NCBI GenBank assembly: GCA_035771175.1
Contig: JAYMFD010001271.1
Location: forward strand, 1,798,001-1,862,000
Origin: Paratinospora sagittata
Lineage: Eukaryota; Streptophyta; Magnoliopsida; Ranunculales; Menispermaceae
Length of the DNA stretch: 64,000 bases
Direction of reading: 5' to 3'
Shown: positions 51,319 to 63,070 of the stretch, piece by piece
How positions within the stretch are numbered: the first letter of the stretch is position 1
Layout: every line of letters starts with the position of its first letter
The notes under the pieces: model-generated
What the model saw: only the letters and a program-made list of their open reading frames with translations
What the model was told of the DNA's origin: nothing
Database searches by the model: none
Made by a program: the position numbers and the translations under genes

Positions 51319-51650
51319 CTATCCACCACTTTGCCAAAATTTTACAAAAGGTAATAGCGCACTATCAGTGTTTATAGCACGCTGATAGGGTTGAATAACC
51401 AAAAATCAAATTTTCTGGAAAATTGCCTACAACGCGCTATCCCTTGCTATCCCTTTTGATAACTCGCTATAAAGTAGTTACCGTGATGTTTCGATTTCTA
51501 CTAAAATGGGCAATAGCGTGCAATAGGCCTAGATTGCACGCTAACGGAAAGTCCAAAAAACTCGAGCTCTTGGGTATGTGTATATCGACTTACAATAGCC
51601 CGCTATAAGTCATTAGGGGGCATGATACACAACCCAATTGCATGCTATCC
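51319..51650. repeat. CGCTAT-rich segment of the monomer (example, unit 45)
   Basis: Within about 330 bp the words GCTAT, ATAGC, CGCTA or TAGCG occur about a dozen times on both strands. They include the minisatellite, the 30-bp dyad and the palindrome remnants. The following ~800 bp of the unit has very few. The composition change is repeated in every unit. It resembles the dense short motifs near the ends of some plant DNA transposons (hAT type), but I see no terminal repeats or target duplication that would prove this. Confidence 0.6.
51514..51543. repeat. 30-bp dyad around AGGCCTAG (example, unit 45)
   Basis: Left arm TAGCGTGCAAT, spacer AGGCCTAG, right arm ATTGCACGCTA: 11-bp perfect inverted arms. 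In most block I units the left arm ends TAGCGTGCTAT, so only 8 bp pair. The site could extrude as a hairpin or bind a dimeric protein; no function is shown. Confidence 0.85.
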
Positions 51651-51827
51651 AAGTTTGAGTTAGAAATCTCACATTTCTAACGAGAAAAACGGAGGCCCTT
51701 TCCCTTTCTCGATTTTTCCATTCCTTACACAGTTTTGACGGGGAATCGTAACTGAAATATTCTCCACTAAGACATGGATGATGCCCATTGTCTCGCACAG
51801 CCAAAACAACTTTAGATTAAACAATGT

Positions 51828-51839
51828 TTTGAATTCAAA
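51828..51839. repeat. 12-bp palindrome with EcoRI site (example, unit 45)
   Basis: TTTGAATTCAAA is a perfect palindrome found once in most units. It is altered in units 3, 9 and 40, and shortened by a T to C change in several others (for example 28, 35 and 52-55). It is useful as a restriction marker of the array. Confidence 0.9.
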
Positions 51840-52132
51840 TCATTTCCTACTCTCTTGCTCTTTAAGCTGCAATTGCTAATTTAATAAAATACTCATTGTC
51901 TAATTTTCAAAGATACAACACACACGATTTCAGCAAGTTGGACTATGCTTTCCGAAGAGTATTTCAAAAGAAGAAAGTCGTGATTCTTGCATTGGCAATA
52001 AATGCTTCGACCCGAATCAAAGTTGGAAACTGTCTTGAAGATAACTTCATTGTTTAACAAGTTCTTCATTATATCCTTTTTGTGCTGAGATTTTAAGAAG
52101 CATTTCATTGTTTTAAACTGTAAGTATATGAA

Positions 52133-52153
52133 GTGTTCTCAGTAAGAGAACAC
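52133..52153. repeat. Distal hairpin, 8-bp arms (example, unit 45)
   Basis: Arm GTGTTCTC, loop AGTAA, arm GAGAACAC. It is present in most units about 850-860 bp from the unit start. Weakened forms occur in unit 1, unit 15, units 20-23 (GTGTTCTG) and units 53-55 (GTGTTCGT). No T-run follows, so it does not look like a terminator. Confidence 0.82.
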
Positions 52154-52465
52154 AACACATCACCTATATTCTTTCTCGGAGAGCTACAACTAATCATCAA
52201 GAACACATCAAATTATAGCTATCAAAGTCTACAAAGATCAAGCTCTAAGAACGAGGACATATCTCAATGCTAATGCGTTAGTTCAATCTTAGGTGTGTAG
52301 GGTAACCTCTCGATCAATCTCAGCACGAAAACTCACTAAATTGCAAAGTCTTCAATATCACTTGGATTTAGTATTTGATTTTGACAAAATATTTTCCAAA
52401 AGGTTTTAATCATAATTTTACTGAGTTTTGAATGATTTAAAAGTGTTTTGAGTCAATGAAATGGT

Positions 52466-53639
52466 TCTTAAGTGTTAAAATATTAGTTTTTCCAAAATCG
52501 GGCTATCCACCACTTTGCCAAAATTTTACAATAGGTAATAGCGCACTATCAGTGTTGATGGCACGCTGATAGGGTTGAATAACTAAAAATCAAATTTTCC
52601 GGAAAATTACCTACAACGCGCTATCCATTTTGATAACTCGCTATAAAGTAGTTACCGTGATCTTTCGGTTTTTAATAAAATGGGCAATAGCGTACAATAG
52701 GCCTAGATTGCACGCTAACGGAAATTCCAAAAAACTCGAGCTCTTGGGTATGTGTATATCGTCTTACAATAGCCCGCTATAAGTCATTAGGGGGCATGAT
52801 ACACAACCCAATTGCATGCTATCCAAGTTTGAGTTAGAAATCTCACATTTCTAACGAGAAAAACGGAGGCCCTTTCCCTTGCTCGATTTTTCCATTCCTT
52901 ACACAGTTTTGACGGGGAATCGTAACTGAAATATTCTCCACTAAGACATGGATGATGCCCATTGTTTCGCACGGCCAAAACAACTTTAGATTAAACAATG
53001 TTTTGAATTCAAATCATTTCCTACTCTCTTGCTCTTTAAGCTGCAATTGCTAATTTAATAAAACACTCATCGTCTAATTTTCAAAGATACAACACACACG
53101 ATTTCAGCAAGTTAGACTGAGCTTTCCGAAGAGTATTTCAAAAGAAGAAAGTCGTGATTCTTGCATTGCCAATAAATGCTTCGACCCGAATCAAAGTTGG
53201 AAACTGTCTTGAAGATAACTTCATTGTTTAACAAGTTCTTCATTATATCCCTATTGTGCTGAGATTTTAAGAAGCATTTCATTGTTTTAAACTGTAAGTA
53301 TATGAAGTGTTCTCAGTAAGAGAACACAACACATCACCTATATTCTTTCTCTAGGAGCTACAACTAATCATCAAGAACACATCAAATTATAGCTATCATA
53401 GTCTACAAAGATCAAGCTCTAAGAACGAGGACATATCTCAATGCTAATGCGTTAGTTCAATCTTAGGTGTGTAGGGTAACCTCTCGATCAATCTCAACAC
53501 GAAAACTCACTAAATTGCAAAGTCTTCAATATCACTTGGATTTAGTTTTTGATTTTGACAAAATATTTTCCGAACGGTTTTAATCATAATTTCAATGAGT
53601 TTTGAATGATTTAAAAGTGTTTTGAGTCAATGAAATGGT
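52466..53639 (+). repeat. Satellite unit 46 (M-type head)
   Basis: Unit of 1174 bp with an M-type head, including GAAAATTACC exactly as in unit 13. The distal part lacks the ATGTCCTGAATTC set of units 35, 39 and 42, so only the head is shared. Confidence 0.93.
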
Positions 53640-54823
53640 TCTTAAGTGTTAAAATATTAGTTTTTCCAAAATCGGGCTATCCACCACTTTGCCAAAATTT
53701 TACAAAAGGTAATAGCGCACTATCAGTGTTTATAGCACGCTGATAGGGTTGAATAACGAAAAATCAAATTTTCTGGAAAATTGCCTACAACGCGCTATCC
53801 CTCGCTATCCCTTTTGATAACTCGCTATAAAGTATTTACCGTGATCTTTCGATTTTTACTAAAATGGGCAATAGCGTGCAATAGGCCTAGATTGCACGCT
53901 AGCGGAAAGTCCAAAAAACTCGAGCTCTTGGGTATGTGTATATTGACTTACAATAGCCCGCTATAAGTCACTAGGGGGCATGATACACAACCCAATTTCA
54001 TGGTATCCAAGTTTGAGTTAGAAATCTCACATTTCTAGCGAGAAAAACGGAGGCCCTTTCCTTTGCTCGATTTTTCCATTCCTTACACAGTTTTGAGGGG
54101 GAATCGTAACTGAAATATTCTCCACTAAGACAGGGATGATGCCCATTGTTTCGCACGGCCAAAACAACTTTAGATTAAACAATGTTTTGAATTCAAATCA
54201 TTTCCTACTCTCTTGCTCTTTAAGCTGCAATTGCTAATTTAATAAAACACTCATCGTCTCATTTTCAAAGATACAACACACACGATTTCAGCAAGTTAGA
54301 CTGAGCTTTCCGAAGAGTATTTCAAAAGAAGAAAGTCGTGATTCTTGCATTGCCAATAAATGCTTCGACCCGAATCAAAGTTGGAAACTGTCTTGAAGAT
54401 AACTTCATTGTTTAACAAGTTCTTCATTATATCCCTATTGTGCTGAGATTTTAAGAAGCATTTCATTGTTTTAAACTGTAAGTATATGAAGTGTTCTCAG
54501 TAAGAGAACACAACACATCACCTATATTCTTTCTCTACGAGCTACAACTAATCATCAAGAACACATCAAATTATAGCTATCATAGTCTACAAAGATCAAG
54601 CTCTAAGAACGAGGACATATCTCAATGCTAATGCGTTAGTTCAATCTTAGGTGTGTAGGGTAACCTCTCGATCAATCTCAACACGAAAACTCACTAAATT
54701 GCAAAGTCTTCAATATCACTTGGATTTAGTTTTTGATTTTGACAAAATATTTTCCGAACGGTTTTAATCATAATTTCAATGAGTTCTGAATGATTTAAAA
54801 GTGTTTTGAGTCAATGAAATGGT
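53640..54823 (+). repeat. Satellite unit 47
   Basis: Unit of 1184 bp. Near copy of unit 48 (offset 1184): both have AATAACGAAAAATC, GCACGCTAGCGG, and a tail of TAGTTTTTGATT preceding the next unit. It carries the CACTAGGGGGC and TTCATGGTATCC marker of units 33 and 40. Confidence 0.93.
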
Positions 54824-56007
54824 TCTTAAGTGTTAAAATATTAGTTTTTCCAAAATCGGGCTATCCACCACTTTGCCAAAATTTTACAAAAGGTAATAGC
54901 GCACTATCAGTGTTTATAGCACGCTGATAGGGTTGAATAACGAAAAATCAAATTTTCTGGAAAATTGCCTACAACGCGCTATCCCTCGCTATCCCTTTTG
55001 ATAACTCGCTATAAAGTATTTACCGTGATCTTTCGATTTTTACTAAAATGGGCAATAGCGTGCAATAGGCCTAGATTGCACGCTAGCGGAAAGTCCAAAA
55101 AACTCGAGCTCTTGGGTATGTGTATATCGACTTACAATAGCCCGCTATAAGTCATTAGGGGGCATGATACACAACCCAATTGCATGCTATCCAAGTTTGA
55201 GTTAGAAATCTCACATTTCTAACGAGAAAAACGGAGGCCCTTTCCCTTTCTCGATTTTTCCATTCCTTACACAAATTTGACGGGGAATCGTAACTGAAAT
55301 ATTCTCCACTAAGACATGGATGATGCCCATTGTCTCGCACGGCCAAAACAACTTTAGATTAAACAATGTTTTGAATTCAAATCATTTCCTACTCTCTTGC
55401 TCTTTAAGCTGCAATTGCTAATTTAATAAAACACTCATTGTCTAATTTTCAAAGATACAACACACACGATTTCAGCAAGTTAGACTGAGCTTTCCGAAGA
55501 GTATTTCAAAAGAAGAAAGTCGTGATTCTTGCATTGCCAATAAATGCTTCGACCCGAATCAAAGTTGGAAACTGTCTTGAAGATAACTTCATTGTTTAAC
55601 AAGTTCTTCATTATATCCCTTTTGTGCTGAGATTTTAAGAAGCATTTCATTGTTTTAAACTGTAAGTATATGAAGTGTTCTCAGTAAGAGAACCCAGCAC
55701 ATCACCTATATTCTTTCTCTGAGAGCTACAACTAATCATCAAGAACACATCAAATTATAGCTATCAAACTCTACAAAGATCAAGCACTAAGAACGAGGAC
55801 ATATCTCGATGCTAATGCGTTAGTTCAATCTTAGGTGTGTAGGGTAACCTCTCGATCAATCTCAGCACGAAAACTCACTAAATTGCAAAGTCTTCAATAT
55901 CACTTGGATTTAGTATTTGATTTTGACAAAATATTTTCCGAAAGGTTTTAATCATAATTTCAATGAGTTTTGAATGATTTAAAAGTGTTTTGAGTCAATG
56001 AAATGGT
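54824..56007 (+). repeat. Satellite unit 48
   Basis: Unit of 1184 bp. The head duplicates unit 47. The distal half switches to the TTTCTCGATT and TTGTCTCGCACGG type and ends with TCTCGATGCTAAT. Confidence 0.93.
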
Positions 56008-57190
56008 TCTTAAGTGTTAAAATATTAGTTTTTCCAAAATCGGGCTATCCACCACTTTGCCAAAATTTTACAAAAGGTAATAGCGCACTATCAGTGTTTA
56101 TAGCACGCTGATAGGGTTGAATAACCAAAAATCAAATTTTCTGGAAAATTGCCTGCAACGCGCTATCCCTTGCTATCCCTTTTGATAACTCGCTATAAAG
56201 TAGTTACCGTGATGTTTCGATTTTTACTAAAATGGGCAATAGCGTGCAATAGGCCTAGATTGCACGCTAACGAAAAGTCCAAAAAACTCGAGCTCTTGGG
56301 TATGTGTATATCGACTTACAATAGCCCGCTATAAGTCATTAGGGGGCATGATACACAACCCAATTGCATGCTATCCAAGTTTGAGTTAGAAATCTCACAT
56401 TTCTAACGAGAAAAACGGAGGCCCTTTCCCTTTCTCGATTTTTCCATTCCTTACACAGTTTTGACGGGGAATCGTAACTGAAATATTCTCCACTAAGACA
56501 TGGATGATGCCCATTGTCTCGCACGGCCAAAACAACTTTAGATTAAACAATGTTTTGAATTCAAATCATTTCCTACTCTCTTGCTCTTTAAGCTGCAATT
56601 GCTAATTTAATAAAACACTCATTGTCTAATTTTCAAAGATACAACACACACGATTTCAGCAAGTTAGACTGAGCTTTCCGAAGAGTATTTCAAAAGAAGA
56701 AAGTCGTGATTCTTGCATTGCCAATAAATGCTTCGACCCGAATCAAGTTGGAAACTGTCTTGAAGATAACTTCATTGTTTAACAAGTTCTTCATTATATC
56801 CCTTTTGTGCTGTGATTTTAAGAAGCATTTCAATGTTTTAAACTGTAAGTATATGAAGTGTTCTCAGTAAGAGAACACAACACATCACCTATATTCTTTC
56901 TCTGAGAGCTACAACTAATCATCAAGAACACATCAAATTATAGTTATCAAAGTTTACAAAAATCAAGCTCTAAGAACGAGGACATATCTCAATGCTAATG
57001 CGTTAGTTCAATCTTAGGTGTGTAGGGTAACCTCTCGATCAATCTCAGCACGAAAACTCACTAAATTGCAAAGTCTTCAATATCACTTGGATTTAGTATT
57101 TGATTTTGACAAAATATTTTCCGAAAGGTTTTAATCATAATTTCAATGAGTTCTGAATGATTTAAAAGTGTTTTGAGTCAATGAAATGGT
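56008..57190 (+). repeat. Satellite unit 49
   Basis: Unit of 1183 bp with one base lost in GAATCAAGTTGG. It has a T-type head with two minisatellite copies and a private TTTCAATGTTTTAAAC. Confidence 0.93.
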
Positions 57191-58364
57191 TCTTAAGTGT
57201 TAAAATATTAGTTTTTCTAAAATCGGGCTATCGACCACTTTGCCAAAATATTACAAAAGGTAATAGCGCACAATCAGTGTTGATAGCACGCTGATAGGGT
57301 TGAATAACCAATAATCAAATTTTCCGAAAAATTGCCTACAACGCGCTATCCCTTTTGATAACTCGCTATAAAGTAGTTACCGTGATCTTTCGATTTTTAA
57401 TAAAATGGGCAATAGCGTGCAATAGGCCTAGATTGCACGCTAACGGAAAGTCCAAAAAACTCGAGCTCTTGGGTATGTGTATATCGACTTACAATAGCCC
57501 GCTATAAGTCATTAGGGGGCATGTTACACAACCCAATTGCATGCTATCCAAGTTTGAGTTAGAAATCTCACCTTTCTAACGAGAAAAACGGAGGCCCTTT
57601 CCCTTGCTCGATTTTTCCATTCCTTACACAGTTTTGACGGGGAATCGTAACTGAAATATTCTCCACTAAGACATGGATGATGCCCATTGTTTCGCACGGC
57701 CAAAACAACTTTAGATTAAACAATGTTTTGAATTCAAATCATTTCCTACTCTCTTGCTCTTTAAGCTGCAATTGCTAATTTAATAAAACACTCATCGTCT
57801 AATTTTCAAAAATACAACACACACGATTTCAGCAAGTTAGACTGAGCTTTCCGAAGAGTATTTCAAAAGAAGAAAGTCGTGATTCTTGCATTGCCAATAA
57901 ATGCTTCGACCCGAATCAAAGTTGGAAACTGTCTTGAAGATAACTTCATTGTTTAACAAGTTCTTCATTATATCCCTTTTGTGCTGAGATTTTAAGAAGC
58001 ATTTCATTGTTTTAAACTGTAAGTATATGAAGTGTTCTCAGTAAGAGAACACAACACATCACCTATATTCTTTCTCTAGGAGCTACAACTAATCATCAAG
58101 AACACATCAAATTATAGCTATCATAGTCTACAAAGATCAAGCTCTAAGAACGAGGACATATCTCAATGCTAATGCGTTAGTTCAATCTTAGGTGTGTAGG
58201 GTAACCTCTCGATCAATCTCAGCACGAAAACTCACTAAATTGCAAAGTCTTCAATATCACTTGGATTTAGTATTTGATTTTGACAAAATATTTTTCGAAT
58301 GGTTTTAATCATAATTTCAATGAGTTTTGAATGATTTAAAAGTGTTTTGAGTCAATGAAATGGT
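57191..58364 (+). repeat. Satellite unit 50
   Basis: Unit of 1174 bp. The head has GCTATCGACCAC and CCAAAATATTAC like units 28 and 54. A private CACAATCAG breaks the CTATCA/TGATAG dyad. Confidence 0.93.
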
Positions 58365-59548
58365 TCTTAAGTGTTAAAATATTAGTTTTTCCAAAATCGG
58401 GCTATCCACCACTTTGCCAAAATTTTACAAAAGGTAATAGCGCACTATCAGTGTTTATAGCACGCTGATAGGGTTGAATAACCAAAAATCAAATTTTCTA
58501 GAAAATTGCCTACAACGCGCTATCCCTTGCTATCCCTTTTGATAACTCGCTATAAAGTAGTTACCGTGATGTTTCGATTTTTACTAAAATGGGCAATAGC
58601 GTGCAATAGGCCTAGATTGCACGGTAACGGAAAGTCCAAAAAACTCGAGCTCTTGGGTATGTGTATATCGACTTACAATAGCCCGCTATAAGTCATTAGA
58701 GGGCATGATACACAACCCAATTGCATGCTTTCCAAGTTTGAGTTAGAAATCTCACATTTCTAACGAGAAAAACGGAGGCCCTTTCCCTTGCTCGATTTTT
58801 CCATTCCTTACACAGTTTTGACGGGGAATCGTAACTGAAATATTCTCCACTAAGACATGGATGATGCCCATTGTTTCGCACGGCCAAAACAACTTTAGAT
58901 TAAACAATGTTTTGAATTCAAATCATTTCCTACTCTCTTGCTCTTTAAGCTGCAATTGCTAATTTAATAAAACACTCATCGTCTAATTTTCAAAGATACA
59001 ACACACACGATTTCAGCAAGTTAGACTGAGCTTTCCGAAGAGTATTTCAAAAGAAGAAAGTCGTGATTCTTGCATTGCCAATAAATGCTTCGACCCGAAT
59101 CAAAGTTGGAAACTGTCTTGAAGATAACTTCATTGTTTAAGAAGTTCTTCATTATATCCCTTTTGTGCTGAGATTTTAAGAAGCATTTCATTGTTTTAAA
59201 CTGTAAGTATATGAAGTGTTCTCAGTAAGAGAACACAACACATCACCTATATTCTTTCTCTGAGAGCTACAACTAATCATCAAGAACACATCAAATTATA
59301 GCTATCAAAGTCTACAAAGATCAAGCTCTAAGAACGAGGACATATCTCAATGCTAATGCGTTAGTTCAATCTTAGGTGTGTAGGGTAACCTCTCGATCAA
59401 TCTCAGCACGAAAACTCACTAAATTGCAAAGTCTTCAATATCACTTGGATTTAGTATTTGATTTTGACAAAATATTTTCTGAAAGGTTTTAATCATAATT
59501 TCAATGAGTTTTGAATGATTTAAAAGTGTTTTGAGTCAATGAAATGGT
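58365..59548 (+). repeat. Satellite unit 51
   Basis: Unit of 1184 bp. It has TTTTCTAGAAAATT, CACGGTAACGG (breaking the right dyad arm) and GCATGCTTTCC, a combination otherwise seen only in unit 25. Confidence 0.93.
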
Positions 59549-60722
59549 TCTTAAGTGTTAAAATATTTGTTTTTCCAAAATTGGGCTATCCACCACTGTG
59601 CCGAAATTTTACAAAAGGTAATAGCGCACTATCAGTGTTGATAGCACGCTGATAGGGTTGAATAACCAAAAATCAAATTTTCCAGAAAATTGCCTACAAC
59701 GCGCTATCCCTTTTGATAACTCGCTATAAAGTAGTTACCGTGATGTTTCGATTTTTACTAAAATGGGCAATAGCGTGCAATAGGCCTAGATTGCACGCTA
59801 ACGGAAAGTCCAAAAAAGTCGAGCTCTTGGGTATGTGTATATCGACTTACAATAGCCCGCTATAAGTCATTAGGGGGCATGATACACAACCCGATTGCAT
59901 GCTATCCAAGTTTGAGTTAGAAATCTCACATTTCTAACGAGAAAAACGGAGGCCCTTTCCCTTGCTCGATTTTTCCATTCCTTACACAGTTTTGACGGGG
60001 AATCGTAACTGAAATATTCTCTACTAAGACATGGATGATGCCCATTGTTTCGCACGGCCAAAACAACTTTAGATTAAACAATGTCTTGAATTCAAATCAT
60101 TTCCTACTCTCTTGCTCTTTAAGCTGCAATTGCTAATTTAATAAAACACTCATTGTCTAATTTTCAAAGATACAACACACACGATTTCAGCAAGTTAGAC
60201 TGAGCTTTCCGAAGAGTATTTCAAAAGAAGAAAGTCGTGATTCTTGCATTGCCAATAAATGCTTCGACCCGAATCAAAGTTGGAAACTGTCTTGAAGATA
60301 ACTTCATTGTTTAAGAAGTTCTTCATTATATCCCTTTTGTGCTGAGATTTTAAGAAGCATTTCATTGTTTTAAACTGTAAGTATATGAAGTGTTCTCAGT
60401 AAGAGAACACAACACATCACCTATATTCTTTCTCTGAGAGCTACAACTAATCATCAAGAACACATCAAATTATAGCTATCAAAGTCTACAAAGATCAAGC
60501 TCTAAGAACGAGGACATATCTCAATGCTAATGCGTTAGTTCAATCTTAGGTGTGTAGGGTAACCTCTCGATCAATCTCAGCACGAAAACTCACTAAATTG
60601 CAAAGTCTTCAATATCACTTGGATTTAGTATTTGATTTTGACAAAATATTTTCTGAAAGGTTTTAATCATAATTTCAATGAGTTTTGAATGATTTAAAAG
60701 TGTTTTGAGTCAATGAAATGGT
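59549..60722 (+). repeat. Satellite unit 52
   Basis: Unit of 1174 bp. The head words ATATTTGTTTTTCC, AAAATTGGGC, CACTGTGCCG and AAAAAAGTCGAGC recur in units 53 and 55. Confidence 0.94.
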
Positions 60723-61896
60723 TCTTAAGTGTTAAAATATTTGTTTTTCCAAAATTGGGCTATCCACCACTGTGCCGAAATTTTACAAAAGGTAATAGCG
60801 CACTATCAGTGTTGATAGCGCGCTGATAGGGTTGAATAACCAAAAATCAAATTTTCCAGAAAATTGCCTACAACGCGCTATCCCTTTTGATAACTCGCTA
60901 TAAAGTAGTTACCGTGATGTTTCGATTTTTACTAAAATGGGCAATAGCGTGCAATAGGCCTAGATTGCACGCTAACGGAAAGTCCAAAAAAGTCGAGCTC
61001 TTGGGTATGTGTATATCGACTTACAATAGCCCGCTATAAGTCATTAGGGGGCATGATACACAACCCAATTGCATGCTATCCAAGTTTGAGTTAGAAATCT
61101 CACATTTCTAACGAGAAAAACGGAGGCCCTTTCCCTTGCTCGATTTTTCCATTCCTTACACAGTTTTGACGGGGAATCGTAACTGAAATATTCTCCACTA
61201 AGACATGGATGATGCCCATTGTTTCGCACGGCCAAAACAACTTTAGATTAAACAATGTCTTGAATTCAAATCATTTCCTACTCTCTTGCTCTTTAAGCTG
61301 CAATTGCTAATTTAATAAAACACTCATTGTCTAATTTTCAAAGATTCAACACACACGATTTCAGCAAGTTAGACTGAGCTTTCCGAAGAGTATTTCAAAA
61401 GAAGAAAGTCGTGATTCTTGCATTGCCAATAAATGCTTCGACCCGAATCAAAATTGGAAACTGTCTTGAAGATAACTTCATTATTTAACAAGTTCTTCAT
61501 TATATCCCTTTTGTGCTGAGAATTTAAGAAGCATTTCATTGTTTTAAACTGTAAGTATATGAAGTGTTCGTAGTAAGAGAACACAACACATCACCTATAT
61601 TCTTTCTCTGAGAGCTACAACTAATCATCAAGAACACATCAAATTATAGCTATCAAAGTCTACAAAGATCAAGCTCTAAGAACGAGGACATATCTCAATG
61701 CTAATGCGTTAGTTCAATCTTAGGTGTGTAGGGTAACCTCTCGATCAATCTCAGCACGAAAACTCACTAAATTGCAAAGTCTTCAATATCACTTGGATTT
61801 AGTATTTGATTTTGACAAAATATTTTCTGAAAGGTTTTAATCATAATTTCAATGAGTTCTGAATGATTTAAAAGTGTTTTGAGTCAATGAAATGGT
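60723..61896 (+). repeat. Satellite unit 53
   Basis: Unit of 1174 bp, head almost the same as unit 52. The distal words AAAATTGGAAAC, CATTATTTAAC, GAGAATTTAAG and GTGTTCGTAG recur in unit 55 and mostly in unit 54. The last of these weakens the hairpin. Confidence 0.94.
60803..60818. repeat. CTATCA/TGATAG dyad (example, unit 53)
   Basis: Six-base arms CTATCA and TGATAG around a GTGT loop lie at the head of G-type units. A further CTGATAG downstream can pair with CTATCAG instead. T-type units (first seen at unit 25) read GTGTTTATAG, which breaks the first pairing but keeps the second. Confidence 0.75.
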
Positions 61897-63070
61897 TCTT
61901 AAGTGTTAAAATATTAGTTTTTCCAAAATCGGGCTATCGACCACTTTGCCAAAATATTACAAAAGGTAATAGCGCACTATCACTGTTGATAGCACGCTGA
62001 TAGGGTTGAATAACCAAAAATCAAATTTTCTGAAGAATTGCCTACAACGCGCTATCCCTTTTGATAACTCGCTATAAAGTAGTTACCGTGATCTTTCGAT
62101 TTTTAATAAAATGGGCAATAGCGTGCAATAGGCCTAGATTGCACGCTAACGGAAAGTCCAAAAAACTCGAGCTCTTGGGTATGTGTATATCGACTTACAA
62201 TAGCCGGCTATAAGTCATTAGGGGGCATGATACATAACCCAATTGCATGCTATCCAAGTTTGAGTTAGAAATCTCACCTTTCTAACGAGAAAAACGGATG
62301 CCCTTTCCCTTGCTCAATTTTTCCATTCCTTACACAGTTTTGACGGGGAATCGTAACTGAAATATTCTCCACTAAGACATGGATGATGCCCTTTGTTTCG
62401 CAAGGCCAAAACAACTTTAGATTAAACAATGTCTTGAATTCAAATCATTTCCTACTCTCTTGCTCTTTAAGCTGCAATTGCTAATTTAATAAAACACTCA
62501 TTGTCTAATTTTCAAAGATACAACACACACGATTTCAGCAAGTTAGACTGAGCTTTCCGAAGAGTATTTCAAAAGAAGAAAGTCGTGATTCTTGCATTGC
62601 CAATAAATGCTTCGACCCGAATCAAAGTTGGAAACTGTCTTGAAGATAACTTCATTATTTAACAAGTTCTTCATTATATCCCTTTTGTGCTGAGAATTTA
62701 AGAAGCATTTCATTGTTTTAAACTGTAAGTATATGAAGTGTTCGTAGTAAGAGAACACAACACATCACCTATATTCTTTCTCTGAGAGCTACAACTAATC
62801 ATCAAGAACACATCAAATTTTAGCTATCAAAGTCTACAAAGATCAAGCTCTAAGAACGAGGACATATCTCAATGCTAATGCGTTAGTTCAATCTTAGGTG
62901 TGTAGGGTAACCTCTAGATCAATCTCAGCACGAAAACTCACTAAATTGCAAAGTCTTCAATATCACTTGGATTTAGTATTTGATTTTGACAAAATATTTT
63001 CCGAATGGTTTTAATCATAATTTCAATGAGTTCTGAATGATTTAAAAGTGTTTTGAGTCAATGAAATGGT
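61897..63070 (+). repeat. Satellite unit 54
   Basis: Unit of 1174 bp with the GCTATCGACCAC head of units 28 and 50. It is inserted between two units of the other head type, so units 53-54 may be one turn of a dimer of 2347-2348 bp continuing past the window. Confidence 0.94.

Larger units (their letters stand above)
51282..52465 (+). repeat. Satellite unit 45
   Basis: Unit of 1184 bp, used below as the example for short sites. It has a T-type head and two minisatellite copies. The tail is like that of units 34 and 41 (CACAGCC, AAATACTC, TTGGACTATGC), with ATTTTACTGAG. Confidence 0.94.
37122..53639 (+). repeat. Seven-unit higher-order register (two copies)
   Basis: Units 33-39 (37122-45408, 8287 bp) align with units 40-46 (45409-53639, 8231 bp). 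The 56-bp difference is explained unit by unit: one fewer minisatellite copy in unit 40, two extra T in unit 41, and the 48-bp deletion in unit 43. Markers at seven-unit spacing include TTCATGGTATCC (33, 40, 47) and GCTAATAGG (37, 44). M-type heads (35, 39, 42, 46) and the unit 34-36 cassette also repeat at four- and three-unit shifts, so the register is composite. Confidence 0.75.
53640..56007 (+). repeat. Local duplication, units 47-48
   Basis: The two heads share AATAACGAAAAATC and GCACGCTAGCGG, and both are preceded or followed by tails with TTAGTTTTTGATT and CCGAACGG. The offset is 1184 bp. The similarity ends after the landmark of unit 48. Confidence 0.8.

Noticed and set aside
51480..51515. 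CENP-B box-like match near TTTCGATTTTTACTAAAATGGG
   Set aside because: TTCG is followed by neither the conserved A spacing nor CGGG; the core bases of the CENP-B box do not fit.
52005..52025. RNA polymerase III B-box-like word GCTTCGACCCGAATC
   Set aside because: Only part of the B-box consensus matches, no A box is found at a suitable distance upstream, and a common variant (GCTTGGACCC) destroys it. Not supported as a tRNA or SINE-derived promoter.
52133..52153. Distal hairpin as a bacterial-type terminator
   Set aside because: No T-run follows the stem, there is no upstream gene, and the context is a eukaryotic-type satellite.
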